Of a stretch of 64,000 nt of DNA, positions 11,399-21,710 are shown one piece after another. The notes beneath the pieces were generated by a model. It searched no databases and was not told the origin of the DNA. It saw nothing but the letters and a program-made list of their open reading frames with translations. Position numbers and translations under genes: made by a program. The stretch is from contig CP038109.1 of NCBI GenBank assembly GCA_004519485.1, positions 768,001-832,000 of the forward strand, given 5' to 3'. The stretch is from Nannochloropsis oceanica. Lineage: Eukaryota; Sar; Eustigmatophyceae; Eustigmatales; Monodopsidaceae. Within the stretch, counting starts at the first letter, position 1. Each line of letters opens with the position of its first letter.

Positions 11399-12358
11399 TG
11401 CAGCGACAGCAGCGGCCAAGGGCAACATACCCAAAGCATGGAGATAGTGCAAGAGGGTTCTCAGACTTAAAAGGGATTCCGACACACTCTTACACGCCAA
11501 CCGCAGACGCTTCAACTCCTTCCTTGAATACACATGCTGCCGCCCTCGTCCGGCTCCACCTCCTCCTCCTCCTGCTTCTCCTCCTCCTCCTCCTCCTCCT
11601 CCTCCTGCCGGCGCTGCTCCTGGCGGCATCAACACAGCTTGCACCTGGGGAAGGGAAGAGAGGACATCCTCGATTGCTTGTAAGGCGGCAAAAGGGTCGT
11701 TACCTGCTTCGAGCAGACGAGTCAAAAGTCGCTTCACTCCTTCCTTGCTCGCATGATGGGAAAGATTAGGCAGCTGCGGCTGCGATTGCTTCGATGGAAG
11801 GGCGGAATTAGATGCAGCCTTGGCATTATCATTGCCGATGCCACTACCCTCCCCAGATTCCCCACCAGCAGCAGTCGCAAAGCACGGGATAGTCTCCACC
11901 ATTGCCCCAACTGCCTTCCCCTGCCCCTGCCCCACCACCCCCATACACACACCCTCTAATAGATGCCAAACCGCCCTCCGTCCCTCAATCGGCACGTCCA
12001 AGAGCTCCAACGTCCCTTGCATCAAATGTACGCTATTCAGCCTCAATAAATAAGGCTGTCCGAGCACACCTCTCACTACCTGTCCCGCCGCCCACAGGAC
12101 CTCCGCCTCCAAAATCTCCCCTTGGCCCGCCGCATGCTTCCCATCACAGACCACATCCATTTGGGCCGACAACTCCTCCTTTGGATGTCCTCCCCCCACA
12201 TCCTGCCGGTGGTACACTCTGGATATCTCGTACCTCTTCATATGACTTACTTCCGTCCGGGCCACGTATCGGGCAAAGGGCACGAGCAAGTCAGTCGGGA
12301 GCCGGAGCACAGCACCCTCTGAATCCAAGAAATCCAATGCCTCCCCCGCTCCTCCTCC

Positions 12359-12393
<35 letters not shown>

Positions 12394-13625
12394 CCTCTCC
12401 TCCTCCTCCCGTCACCACCGTCGCCCTGGGTCGCAGTAAAGGAACGGACAGAGGCAAGGCCCCGTGGAGCTGAAACACAGTCCTCACATACTCACACACC
12501 GCCTCTTTCCCCGCCAGCTCCCGTGCGCCTACCTCTTCCTTATGCGCGGCAACCCAGTCCAGGTCCCACGTGGCCTCCACCTCTGGTGGGTTCCCGTGCG
12601 TGAATAAAGCGCGGACCAGTCGGCCATACGATAGGGATTGGGGATTGGTCAACGTGCCAAGAGCCTCTTTAAGATACACTTCCTCCACTTCCATTTTTCC
12701 CGGGAGCTCGCCCGAGGCAAGCAAAAAAGCTGCAGAGGGACGAAGTGAAGGGAGGGGGGCCACAAGCTGCAGGATGGTCTTGGAAACGAGCGGAGGAACG
12801 AGGGTCAGGAAGTCCGCAGGGAGCTGCTGATGCATTCGGAGCGCTGTGAGTGCCTTGGCACGTTCCATCATGGTGGCGAAGGGTGGATGAGTCATCTCAA
12901 ACCAAATGATACCCAGGGAATACATGTCTGCCTTGGTGTCATATCGCGTCCCCCCCATCCCTGACGCCTGCAACTGCTGCTCGGGGGCTATGTAAAAGTA
13001 CGTGCCTACTCCTCCGGTGATGCTTTCACTCCCTCCTTCCCACCCTCTCTCCTCCCCGAAGGTCTCCCCCAGATTTAGCCGCGCGAGTGACGACGGCTCA
13101 GTACAACTGGTCTCCTCCCCTCCTTCTCCTCCTTCTCTTATTTCGCCACCTCTACTACTCTCATGCTCCTGACCCTCTCCTCCACGCTTCCCTTTCACCA
13201 CTTCTCCTCCCGTCCCTCCCACCCTTCCTCCTCCTCCTCCTCCTCCTCCTCCTCCTCCTCCTCCTCCTCCTCCTCCTCCTCCTCCTCCTCCTCCTCCTCC
13301 TCCTCCTCCTCCTCCTCCTCCTCCTCCTCCTCCTCCCTCTCCTCTACGCGCACAGAGATCCGTGGTCGCCAGTCCAAAATCCCCTACCTTCACATTGCCC
13401 TCTCCGTCTAAGAAGACGTTGGCTGGTTTAAAATCTCTATGGATGATGCCTTTTTTGTGGATATAGACCAGGGCCTCGAGCATCTGCCTGAGTAGCCGCC
13501 AGCATTCGGGGAGGGACTGATAGAGCTTTCCCCCGTCGATGAGGCTCCGCAATGTCTGCGCACAGTACTCCATTTGGATGTAAAGGTGTTTTTTCGCGAA
13601 AGGCTTTTTCAGTGATTTTCGTTGC

Positions 13626-13661
<36 letters not shown>

Positions 13662-14085
13662 CCCCTGTCGCGGTTTAGAAGGCCCTTGCCCGCTGTTGTT
13701 GCTGTTGCGGCTAGAGCACTGCTGCTCTCCTTCCCCGCCCTCTTCTCATTGCCACCACCCGCCGCAATAGCAGCGGCAGTTGCAGCAGTATCTTTGGAAG
13801 GAGCAGGAGTGGTCGTCCGGTAAGCCGGTGAAAAGGACCAGGACAGCTCCCCCCGCTCTGGCGCACGAGCCATCGGGTTCAGGAGATCCATCAAGCCGCT
13901 CTCCTCACTATCTTCTTCTTCCGCCTCCTCGTCATTATCCTCATCCTCCTCGCTGCAAGAGTCATTGCTGTTGTCACTCTCCTCCTCTTCCATTTCTTTC
14001 CCCCCATCTTTGCGTCTTCGTCTTCGACAACGCCGCCCCCCCGTTGAAGACTGCGACGACTGGCTCCCTTCCTCCATCCCTTCAT

Positions 14086-14129
<44 letters not shown>

Positions 14130-15811
14130 CCGTCAGCGTCATCATCTTCTTCCATTTCCCCGAAAATGACCAAAGGCTCTTCCCCATGGCCCTTATCCCT
14201 TTTCCTGCCTCCCTTCTTCCCCCTCTTCCCCTCCTTTCCTCCCTCCTCCAAATCATGCCCCCCTATCCTCCACCGTGGGTCATCCTCGTCCTCATTCTCC
14301 TCCTCTTCCTCCTCCTCATTGTCAAGAATAATCTCTCCCGTCCCATCATCATCCTCCGTCTCCTCCTCTTCCTCCTCCCCATCCTCTTCCCCTTCCTCCC
14401 CCTCCTTCTGCGTCTCCACCCATGCCTGATAGTACCTGACTATATTTTTATGGTACATCCTACTAATGGTCGTCACCTCCCGCCTCAACTTACGATTCAC
14501 CTCCCGATCCATCGTGTCCAACTCAATCTTCTTCACTGCATAAAGACGCTTATCCAGCCGATTTCGCACCTTCACCACCTGCCCGCTTCCCCCCCTTCCC
14601 AAGGCTCCCAACTCCCGAAAATCGCTTTCATACCTCGAGGAAGATAATCCACCCCTCAACAACCCCACGCCTCCTTCTATCCCGCCCTCTTCGTCTTCCC
14701 CCTCGTCTGAAGTCTCACCACCCGCCGAGTCGTCGTCCTCTCCCCCTCCACCAGCATCGCCCTCCCCCTGCAGTGCTCCCACCCTTTCCTTCTCCCCTCC
14801 CTCCCTCCTTCCCTTCCTCCTCGCTAACTCAATTGCGACACTTCGCTCGTACTTTTCTCGTTCCTTCCGTGCTTGCGCCATGCGAGTCTTCTCTTCCTCC
14901 TTTGCTGCCTCCGCTTCCGCCTTTTCTGCTTCTTCTCGCTGCCGACGCTCGGCCTCTTGCCGCTGATGGGATTGGAGAGAGTGAGGGAAGGAGAGAGGAA
15001 GGGTTGATTGATTGATAAGAAGAAATACATGATGCAGAAGATGAATAGTATAGCTACACAAGAAAAATAGGCAAAAAACGAGATCCCTCGGTGCCTAGCT
15101 TCTGCCTCTTGACAGGCGCGTAGACCAAGAGGGGTGAACAAGGGATGAAAAATGAGGGGAAAGAATTGATGGGTGGAAGAATAAAAGCCCACCTGCTGCA
15201 TCTCATCGTAAATGGATACTTTGCGTGTCTTCTGGACCAAGAAGTCCTCTGCGTGTGAGGAGACAGAGGAAAGGAGGGGGGGGAGAGGAAAGAAGAGGAG
15301 AGGGATGGGAATCATTGTGCTGCCTCATCTGACAGAGATAGAAAGATATCTATAGTCTCACGCATGTATGCGCGTACCGGCTTGAAGTATAAGCTCGTAG
15401 ACCATCACCTCCCCAATTTGTTCTAGGGCTTTTTTGGTTAGCATGCCGAGCAGCTCTTGCTGTTCTGCTTCGGAGATCCCGCGGCGGTCGCTGAGTTCCA
15501 AGGAGGGTACCGTGGACGGGTAGGACTTTGAATACTAGGAGAAATCAAATTAAAACGAGGAAATGAGATAGATGGTTTGACAGCTTACTGGCCAGCAATC
15601 GTCTACAGCAAGCACGCATGCCACGTACCTTTACTGTGAGCGTGATCCAGGCATTCACCCCTTCGTCAATGAGACAAACGGGGCGGACCTTTATGGCAAA
15701 TGCGGGGCAATTCCAAATGCCAGGACGCTCTTCAAAATCATCCCCGTAAATGGCTTGTAAGGCCTCGATTTCTTGTGTCTGGGCAAGGCCGTGGTCCATC
15801 TCTATGAGCAT
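9358..15811 (-). CDS. GCN2: GCN2-type eIF2alpha kinase (RWD, kinase, HisRS-like, anticodon-binding-like)
   Basis: Five exons on the minus strand: 15811-15629, 15534-15378, 15248-15193, 14962-10665 and 10510-9358; about 1948 residues with consistent phases. The RWD domain (1-110) has EIEALQAIYGDDF and YPSTVPSLEL. A charged coiled coil follows. The kinase has LGRGGSGQVV, AVKKIELD, HRDFKPANVF, GDFGLATTD and GTYFYIAPEQ. The HisRS-like region (about 1010-1560) and a C-terminal domain with GSGLGAGGMPDRLLVACVLW complete the GCN2 order. GCN2 senses uncharged tRNA and phosphorylates eIF2alpha in amino-acid starvation. Oddities: very long acidic, Ala, Gln and Gly tracts, including a poly-Gly run between DFG and APE. 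The start is uncertain. ATG 15809-15811 is the first clear one upstream of the RWD motif, and an extra 5' exon cannot be excluded. No pseudokinase signs are visible. Confidence 0.92.
13225..13336 (-). repeat. (TCC)n microsatellite encoding about 37 glycines in the GCN2 activation segment
   Basis: A 112-bp uninterrupted CTC/TCC trinucleotide run on the plus strand reads as GGA-type Gly codons in the kinase frame. It lies after GDFGLATTD and before the APE motif, so it expands the activation loop. The length is probably polymorphic. Confidence 0.9.
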
Positions 15812-17605
15812 GGCGGCGGCTGCCCGCTCCTGCTGTATAGATAAACCCAAGTTGCTGCAAGTTTCAGCGGTTAGATGCTCGAGCCAGTCTGGCTGGCACT
15901 AGGTTTCCTTGGTCGCAGCCTTGCTGTTTCCGTGTGAGGGTGTGAAGCGTTTGATTTAGTGATAAGGGCTAAGCTGTAGTTTTTGCGTGCGGTAGTCGTA
16001 CGACACGCGTCGGGGAAAAAGGAGGCAGCCGTTGACAGAATTCTTCACAAAATTGAGTTCAGTGAGACTTCTGAGTCACTCCAGGTGAAAGTTGCGTCGT
16101 CCTTTGAACCTCGGGGGCACACCTATACAATCTTATAATTACCTTGGATGCTTTGGTTTGATTCACACGAGATGTGTATGCGGTACAACTCTTGATGTTA
16201 CTACTCAACCGAAGCAAGTAAAGGGTGGGGAGGTTTGTCGCTGCATTACGTATGCCTTTTCGCTTAAAACAAGTGTTTCAGAACTAAAATATAGCTGAGG
16301 CTTTCTCCCCTCAACTGCCTTTCGGCTGAATTTTATTTAATTTTTCCATCGAAGCAGCAACCGCCACCTTCCAGTCTCGTAGTCGAGAGAGAAAAGATGA
16401 GGATGTGGAGAAGGATGAGGATGAGCAAAGAGTGGAAAGGTTGGCTGGTGAACGTCTCAAGTCGAGATGTGCGTTTTACATGAAGCAAGACTCCCTTTCT
16501 CTTTGTGGTTAACGTGTCTAAGCTACGTACACCCATTCTTTATACAAGGATACTAACTCCTGCTCCTGCTGCTTTTGCTTTTCATGTTCTTGCTCTTCCT
16601 GCTGCTCATTTTTCTGCCGCCTTTGCTAGTGCTAGACGTGAGAAATAGTTTTAAATAATCTGGATGGGAGAGAAGAAAACTAGGATTTGGTTTGTGCCGT
16701 TCCAGGTGTGGGGAATACGAAGAGCAGAGCTGACTTTCAACCAAATGTAGAAGGGATGGAAATGGCGGATAAGCATAAGAGGTGCGATTGGTGGATAAAC
16801 TGAGGGGGGTGCCATTGCGTTTGACATCATTCCTTGAAGCAGTAAAGGATATAGGTGTGGAGGACGCGATCAGGGCGACCTTAATTTCCGAATGGTTTTG
16901 GGTGTAAGGACGGTAGATGTGGAAGGGGATAGGGACGTGGAACCAGGGAGGGCTGATGGTGGAGGAAGATGGAGGCCAGAGGCTGAGGAACGCAGATGAA
17001 AGACGTAAACAACAGTGAAGATGAGTGAGCGAGGTAAGAAATAAAGGAGTGGAAGGGCATTTTGGAGCAATTTGGAGAGGGCGAATGAGAAAATGGGATG
17101 CAGGACAAGTCCCTGGTCAGGTGGGGGTCTACGACGAGTGTATAAAAATTGTAAGAAGCAAAGACGCGATAGTGGGCAACTAGCCATCACAAGCACAAAG
17201 CACAATATCGAGAAAAGGACCATGGGCCGTCACTTTGGAACCAGCCATGTGAACAGCAGCAGCTCGATATGTCGTTCCACGTGCGTATCGTCCTCTCCGG
17301 TCCAACCCCGCTTTGCGGCAACTCGACGGCAACCGCATGCCTGAGCATTTTCCCTTTCCAACACAAGCATTGGGCTTGCCGACCACAATACGACACGCTA
17401 TTCTGTAACACTACCCCGTCCCTAAGCCCTTGCTACCCGTGGGTCGGTTGGCAGGACAAAGGCGAAGCATCTGGTAACCCGATCCTGCTGAACCAAACCC
17501 GAGACGCCTTTGCTGCTAGCAACGCACACTCACAACCACACCCTCACATCCTAACAAATTCTCCCCTTTACACAGCCGTCCGTCTTTCCATCTATTTTAT
17601 CTGAA
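15812..17605. other. Intergenic, no gene assigned
   Basis: This 1.8-kb spacer lies between the GCN2 start (-) and the epimerase start (+). One stretch on the minus strand, about 16640 down to 16508, reads as a Gln/Glu-rich coiled-coil-like tail ending LVSLYKEWVYVA and a stop. It has a possible TAG acceptor, but I found no convincing donor or start codon upstream. It may be the last exon of a small gene or chance. The 300 bp before 17606 should contain the epimerase promoter. Confidence 0.4.
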
Positions 17606-18406
17606 ATGGCTCGCCTTTCGCTTGTTGCCTGTGGCGTAGTTGTCATGGCCACGGTCACTCACGGCTTTGTTGTCCCGGCTCCCCGCACTTACTCCCGCGG
17701 CCGCATCGCCATGGCTGCCAAGAAGGACTTCTGGATTGCGCCCTCCATCCTCTCTGCTGACTTTGCCAAGCTTGGGCAAGAAGTGGACAACGTCCTGGCC
17801 GCTGGTGCTGACATCGTGCACTTCGATGTGATGGACAACCACTACGTCCCCAACTTGACGATCGGCCCCATGGTCTGCAAGGCCCTGCGCGACCACGGCG
17901 TCACCGCCCCCATTGACGTGCACTTGATGGTTTCCCCCGTTGACCGTATCATCCCTGATTTTGCTGATGCCGGCGCTTCCTTCATCACCTTCCACCCGGA
18001 AGCTACCAACCACATTGACCGAACCCTGCAACTTATCAAGAGCAAAGGGTGCAAGGCTGGCTTGGTCTTCAACCCCGCTACCCCCCTCACCATGGCCAAG
18101 CACGTCCTGGACAAAATCGACATCATTCTTCTCATGTCTGTGAACCCCGGTTTTGGTGGGCAATCCTTCATTCCCGAGACCCTGGTCAAGCTGCGTGAGG
18201 CCCGTAAAATGATCGACGAGTCCGGGTATGATATCCGCCTGGAGGTCGATGGTGGGGTTGGCGTGGCCAACATCAAGGAGATTGCCGAAGCTGGCGCTGA
18301 TTTCTTTGTGGCGGGGAGTGCTATCTTGAAGAACCCCCGCACCCAGGATGCCTACAAGGGGACGATTGACCAGATGCGTGCCGAGCTGGCGAAGGTGAGC
18401 AAGTAG
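17606..18406 (+). CDS. RPE: Ribulose-phosphate 3-epimerase, plastid-targeted
   Basis: A single exon of 266 residues. The N-terminus is a signal peptide ([14 protein letters not shown]) cut before [13 protein letters not shown], the Phe-led pre-sequence typical of complex stramenopile plastids. The enzyme starts at about residue 40 with [16 protein letters not shown]. Family marks follow: [20 protein letters not shown] (metal-binding His and Asp), [20 protein letters not shown] and LEVDGGV with the second catalytic Asp. It interconverts ribulose 5-phosphate and xylulose 5-phosphate as a TIM barrel with a divalent metal. With this targeting it should serve the Calvin cycle and the plastid pentose phosphate pathway. 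All key residues are present and the length is normal. Confidence 0.97.
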   Translation: MARLSLVACGVVVMATVTHGFVVPAPRTYSRGRIAMAAKKDFWIAPSILSADFAKLGQEVDNVLAAGADIVHFDVMDNHYVPNLTIGPMVCKALRDHGVTAPIDVHLMVSPVDRIIPDFADAGASFITFHPEATNHIDRTLQLIKSKGCKAGLVFNPATPLTMAKHVLDKIDIILLMSVNPGFGGQSFIPETLVKLREARKMIDESGYDIRLEVDGGVGVANIKEIAEAGADFFVAGSAILKNPRTQDAYKGTIDQMRAELAKVSK

Positions 18407-19202
18407 AGGGAAGGGTAGGCTTTACGGATATGTATCACCAGAAACGGTAGGACGAAAGGGTATAAGATAAATGAATGAATAATTTGATTTTTGTGCGTTT
18501 GCGTGGGTGGGGGGAGGGGGGAGGGTGTGATGGAGGGGGGGGATGGATGCGAGGTGGGGTTGGAAAGAACGAGAGGGCACAGAGTAGACGGGTTGTTTTT
18601 TTTAATTAGCTTACGACTGGCGCTGCCTCATTTGCTTTCGTATCTCCTTTTTCTTGGTTTGTTTAATTCTTTTGCTCGTGGGATTGTTTGGCAGAACGGG
18701 TAGGTGTGCAGCCCACCTTGCTACTCTTCTCTGTTCACCGGGCAAGGGGCACGTTGAAGACTACGCTGAAATATGTAGGAAATGGTACTGCTACAGAAAG
18801 AAAAGAGAAGAGAAAATAACACACACTAGTACAAACACACTCACACATACACATGATCAGTGCGGGAAAGAAGAATTGGAGAAAGACATTTAGGTCACAA
18901 ATCACCATTTCAGTCACATGTCACTACCTCCTTTTCATTCCTCGGTATTTCCCTCTATGACCACCACTCTAATTGTTAAGCACTACCCACCCTGATAACC
19001 CACTGAGTATACATGGGGGGAACAGGCACGCACAATATGCTTGAATGAAATTGAAATTCACCGCGGAAGCATCGACTAGCCTCTTTCTTCAATCATGCCT
19101 TTTTTTTTCTGCCTCCGTGCTGTTTTCTTCAACTGCTGCTATGGCTTCGGCGGTTGCTGCTGCTGCCGCTGCGGCGGCTGCTGCTGCTGTTGCTGCTCAT
19201 AT
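18407..19202. other. Convergent intergenic region
   Basis: This spacer holds the 3' flanks of the epimerase (+) and the light-harvesting gene (-). It has G-rich and ACAC-rich stretches but no supported gene. Confidence 0.5.
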
Positions 19203-20611
19203 TTAAGAGAAAAGGGGAACACCGGTGTAAAGGGTCTGGGCAATCAAACCCATGATGGCGATCTGGGGAGGGAGGGATGGAGGGAGTGCGGGAGGGAAGG
19301 AGGGAGGGAAACGATTATTGAGCCTCGCCAGGAAGGAAAATCATTTGAGGTTAAAAAAATAAAAATAGAGTAAAACTGATATAGAAATTCTTCTTCGAAG
19401 ACTCAGGACTGAATGAGGAGAGAAAAGAAGGAATTACCTACCATGGCAACGCGTCCGTTTTTGAGCTCCTTCACTTCCAAATCCTTCATCTGCTGCTCGG
19501 ACTTGCCCTGTAGGTTGAATTGGAGGAAAGGCAGGAGGACCATGAGCATAAGGAAGGCCGATACTGCAGGGATTCAGAAACGACCAGAAAGAGAAAGCCG
19601 TAAACTTTGTGAAACGTGGAGGGGGATCACAATTATGATATGCCTTTTCCAGCTCAAGACAAAAATACCTTCATATGCACACATTCTCTCTCACTCACGC
19701 ACACACTCTCACACTCTTGCGTACACACTAATGCACTTGCTTGCTGACTCACTAACTCACCTTGCTAAAGTTAAGCGGGTCAAAGCCCAAATCCCACGGC
19801 TTGTCCGCCGTGTAGGTCTGGTCTAATGTCGCCAGCTCAATCGCGCCGATGAACAGGAAGATCTGAATCTGGCTTAAGAGGGGCACGCTGGTCAGGGCCT
19901 TAAGAGGGTTGCTCTCTGCGTAGATCTCTCCGGGAAGGTGGACATATTGCTGCACAACCCAGCCAAGGAACCCAAGCATCGCCACGCGGCAGTGCTTGAG
20001 CTCCGCCGCACGGACGTATTTGAGGTTGGCGACCTGGGAGTAAGGAGGGACGACCAAGAGAGGATAAGGATAAGTTTTAATTGACTATACTTGCTCTCGC
20101 AAAACCAAACGGCTTGGAAACACTCTCACCAGTGACCCACTGGTCTCGGTCCGCGCCCTCCCTTCCTACCGCCTTTCCTCCCTGGCTCCTACCAAAATCT
20201 TCGCCTACCTGGTCCGAAATTCCCATGGGGTCGAAACCAAAGTCTCCTGCAAGGCTTCCATCCAGCTTCGCGGGAGCCTTGAGGAAAGGAAGGGCCTTCG
20301 ACTGCGCCATCGACATCACGCCGCGGGCGCGGGTGGCCTGTGCGTGGAACAAAAAAGGAAAAGAAGTTAGGACGACGACAGCAAGTCCGAGATCGGCAGA
20401 CGAAGGGAAGTCTTTCATCATATACTTATGCCGGCGTGAAAAGGTTTCTTACGAAAGACAGCCTATATTGAAGCCCTCCGGACATATTCTGAAGCATGCG
20501 AATCAAATCTGGCAAGTGGCTAGCTTGTACGCGTACCTTGGGGGCCGGAGCAATAAACGCGGATGCCAGAAGAGGGGCGGCGAGCAAAGAGAGCACGGCG
20601 GTGACTTTCAT
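19203..20611 (-). CDS. Light-harvesting chlorophyll-binding protein (stramenopile LHC family)
   Basis: Five exons on the minus strand, all phase 0: 20611-20537, 20337-20209, 20033-19761, 19507-19442 and 19262-19203; 200 residues. The signal peptide ends ASA before FIAPAPK, the plastid motif. The mature part has DFGFDPMGI, then helix 1 [19 protein letters not shown] with the Glu/Arg ion pair and the chlorophyll-binding His-Cys site. A middle helix reaches [11 protein letters not shown], and helix 3 [18 protein letters not shown] carries the matching ELKNGR-AM motif. Three membrane helices and about 20 kDa fit an antenna protein of the VCP/FCP or related clade. I cannot assign the subfamily. 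The short exons 4 and 5 are supported by the split of the conserved helix 3. Confidence 0.93.
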
Positions 20612-21710
20612 CTTGTCCCAAAGGTGGTGGTTGGTTGAGAGGGTGGTGTCCTGTGGGTGGGTCGGGGGAATGAAGAAGTTTACTATGAGTTATGGATTAG
20701 AGTAGGTATGAAAGACCGATTCACATGACTAGCTTGCTTCGTAAAGGGCATTGCGATCAGTCAGGAAAGGAACCCCTACTCGCTAGCTGCTGGTTGCGCG
20801 GGGAAAGCCAGGTCTCGAATTATATTTGTGTTTTGGCAAGACATAATGCAAACTGGCGTGCAACGTCGCCTCTCTTCTGGCCAGAATGCGCAAGTCGCCG
20901 ACTTGATCCTTGTCCAAGCCCGCAAAACCAACATGAAGGCTGCAGCAAGGACACCGCGTGCAGGCGAGCTGGCCTGTTCTCTGTAGTGCAAACTTCAGAA
21001 TAGAATGCGAGAAGTCCATGGCTAAAGAAGAAGCGAGGAAAAGAACACAGGCAACCGATAGAGACCGAAGCCAGTTGAGGCTTTGATCGTTCCTCAGCAA
21101 GCAAGCAAGCAAGGGTCTCATTGGTCATCTAAACTTTTTGTTTCACGTCGCTCGAAAGCTTGGGCGACCGTCCGCGCAAGAAAGTACTCGCCCTTGTCCT
21201 CATCCCCCTCCTCCACATCCTCCTCGTTGTCGTCGTCGTGGCATTGGCAGAGATTCTTAATTTGCTCTTTTGCTCCTGCGATCTTCGATTCAACGAAAGC
21301 CGTTGCGCGCAGAGCCTACCTCCTCCTCCCACCCAGAGAAATCGAAGTCATGGAAAAAGGCGAAACCTGAGTTGTGAGAGGCTGGGCACGCTATTCACTT
21401 TTTGGATGAGCCTCAATAATGTTGTTGCTGGTGCTTAGTAACCTTCTAAGCATATGGCTACTTCGAATTACTCACAAAAGCAGATCCCTGCATGCCTGCG
21501 TGGGCCGATCCGAGCTTCCTGCTCTTGCTTGCTTGCTTGCATGCTTGCTTGCTTGCTTGCTTACTTACTTGCATGAATGATCTTCTCTAATTTATGATTC
21601 ATTGTCATCATTTTCTCATTCATCGGTAAGGGTGGATTTCCCTGTGACCCTTCATATATCCTGCATCTCCACTAAACTACCTGACGTAGTGGTGATACAC
21701 CACACCGTTG
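20612..21710. other. Intergenic; LHC promoter and 3' flank of the ArfGAP gene
   Basis: A 1.1-kb spacer. It holds the LHC promoter (just upstream of 20611) and short GCTT/GCAAG tetranucleotide runs at both 21090-21112 and 21524-21571. The open frames on both strands have no motif and no splice support, so I call no gene. Confidence 0.5.
21524..21571. repeat. Imperfect (GCTT)n tetranucleotide repeat
   Basis: A run of GCTT units interrupted by GCAT, followed by TACT units. A shorter reverse-complement GCAA run lies about 430 bp away at 21092-21112, so the two could pair as a loose inverted repeat. Confidence 0.7.

Noticed and set aside
13087-13431. Leu- and Ser-rich frames opposite the GCN2 poly-Gly tract
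   Set aside because: They are pure products of the TCC microsatellite; the kinase motifs are on the minus strand.
15812-15850. GCN2 start at 15850
   Set aside because: The codon is TTG. The first ATG in the exon is 15811.
20783-21121. Open frame of 112 codons on the minus strand between the LHC and ArfGAP genes
   Set aside because: It has no motif, no targeting logic and no splice partners, and it overlaps other frames of equal length.
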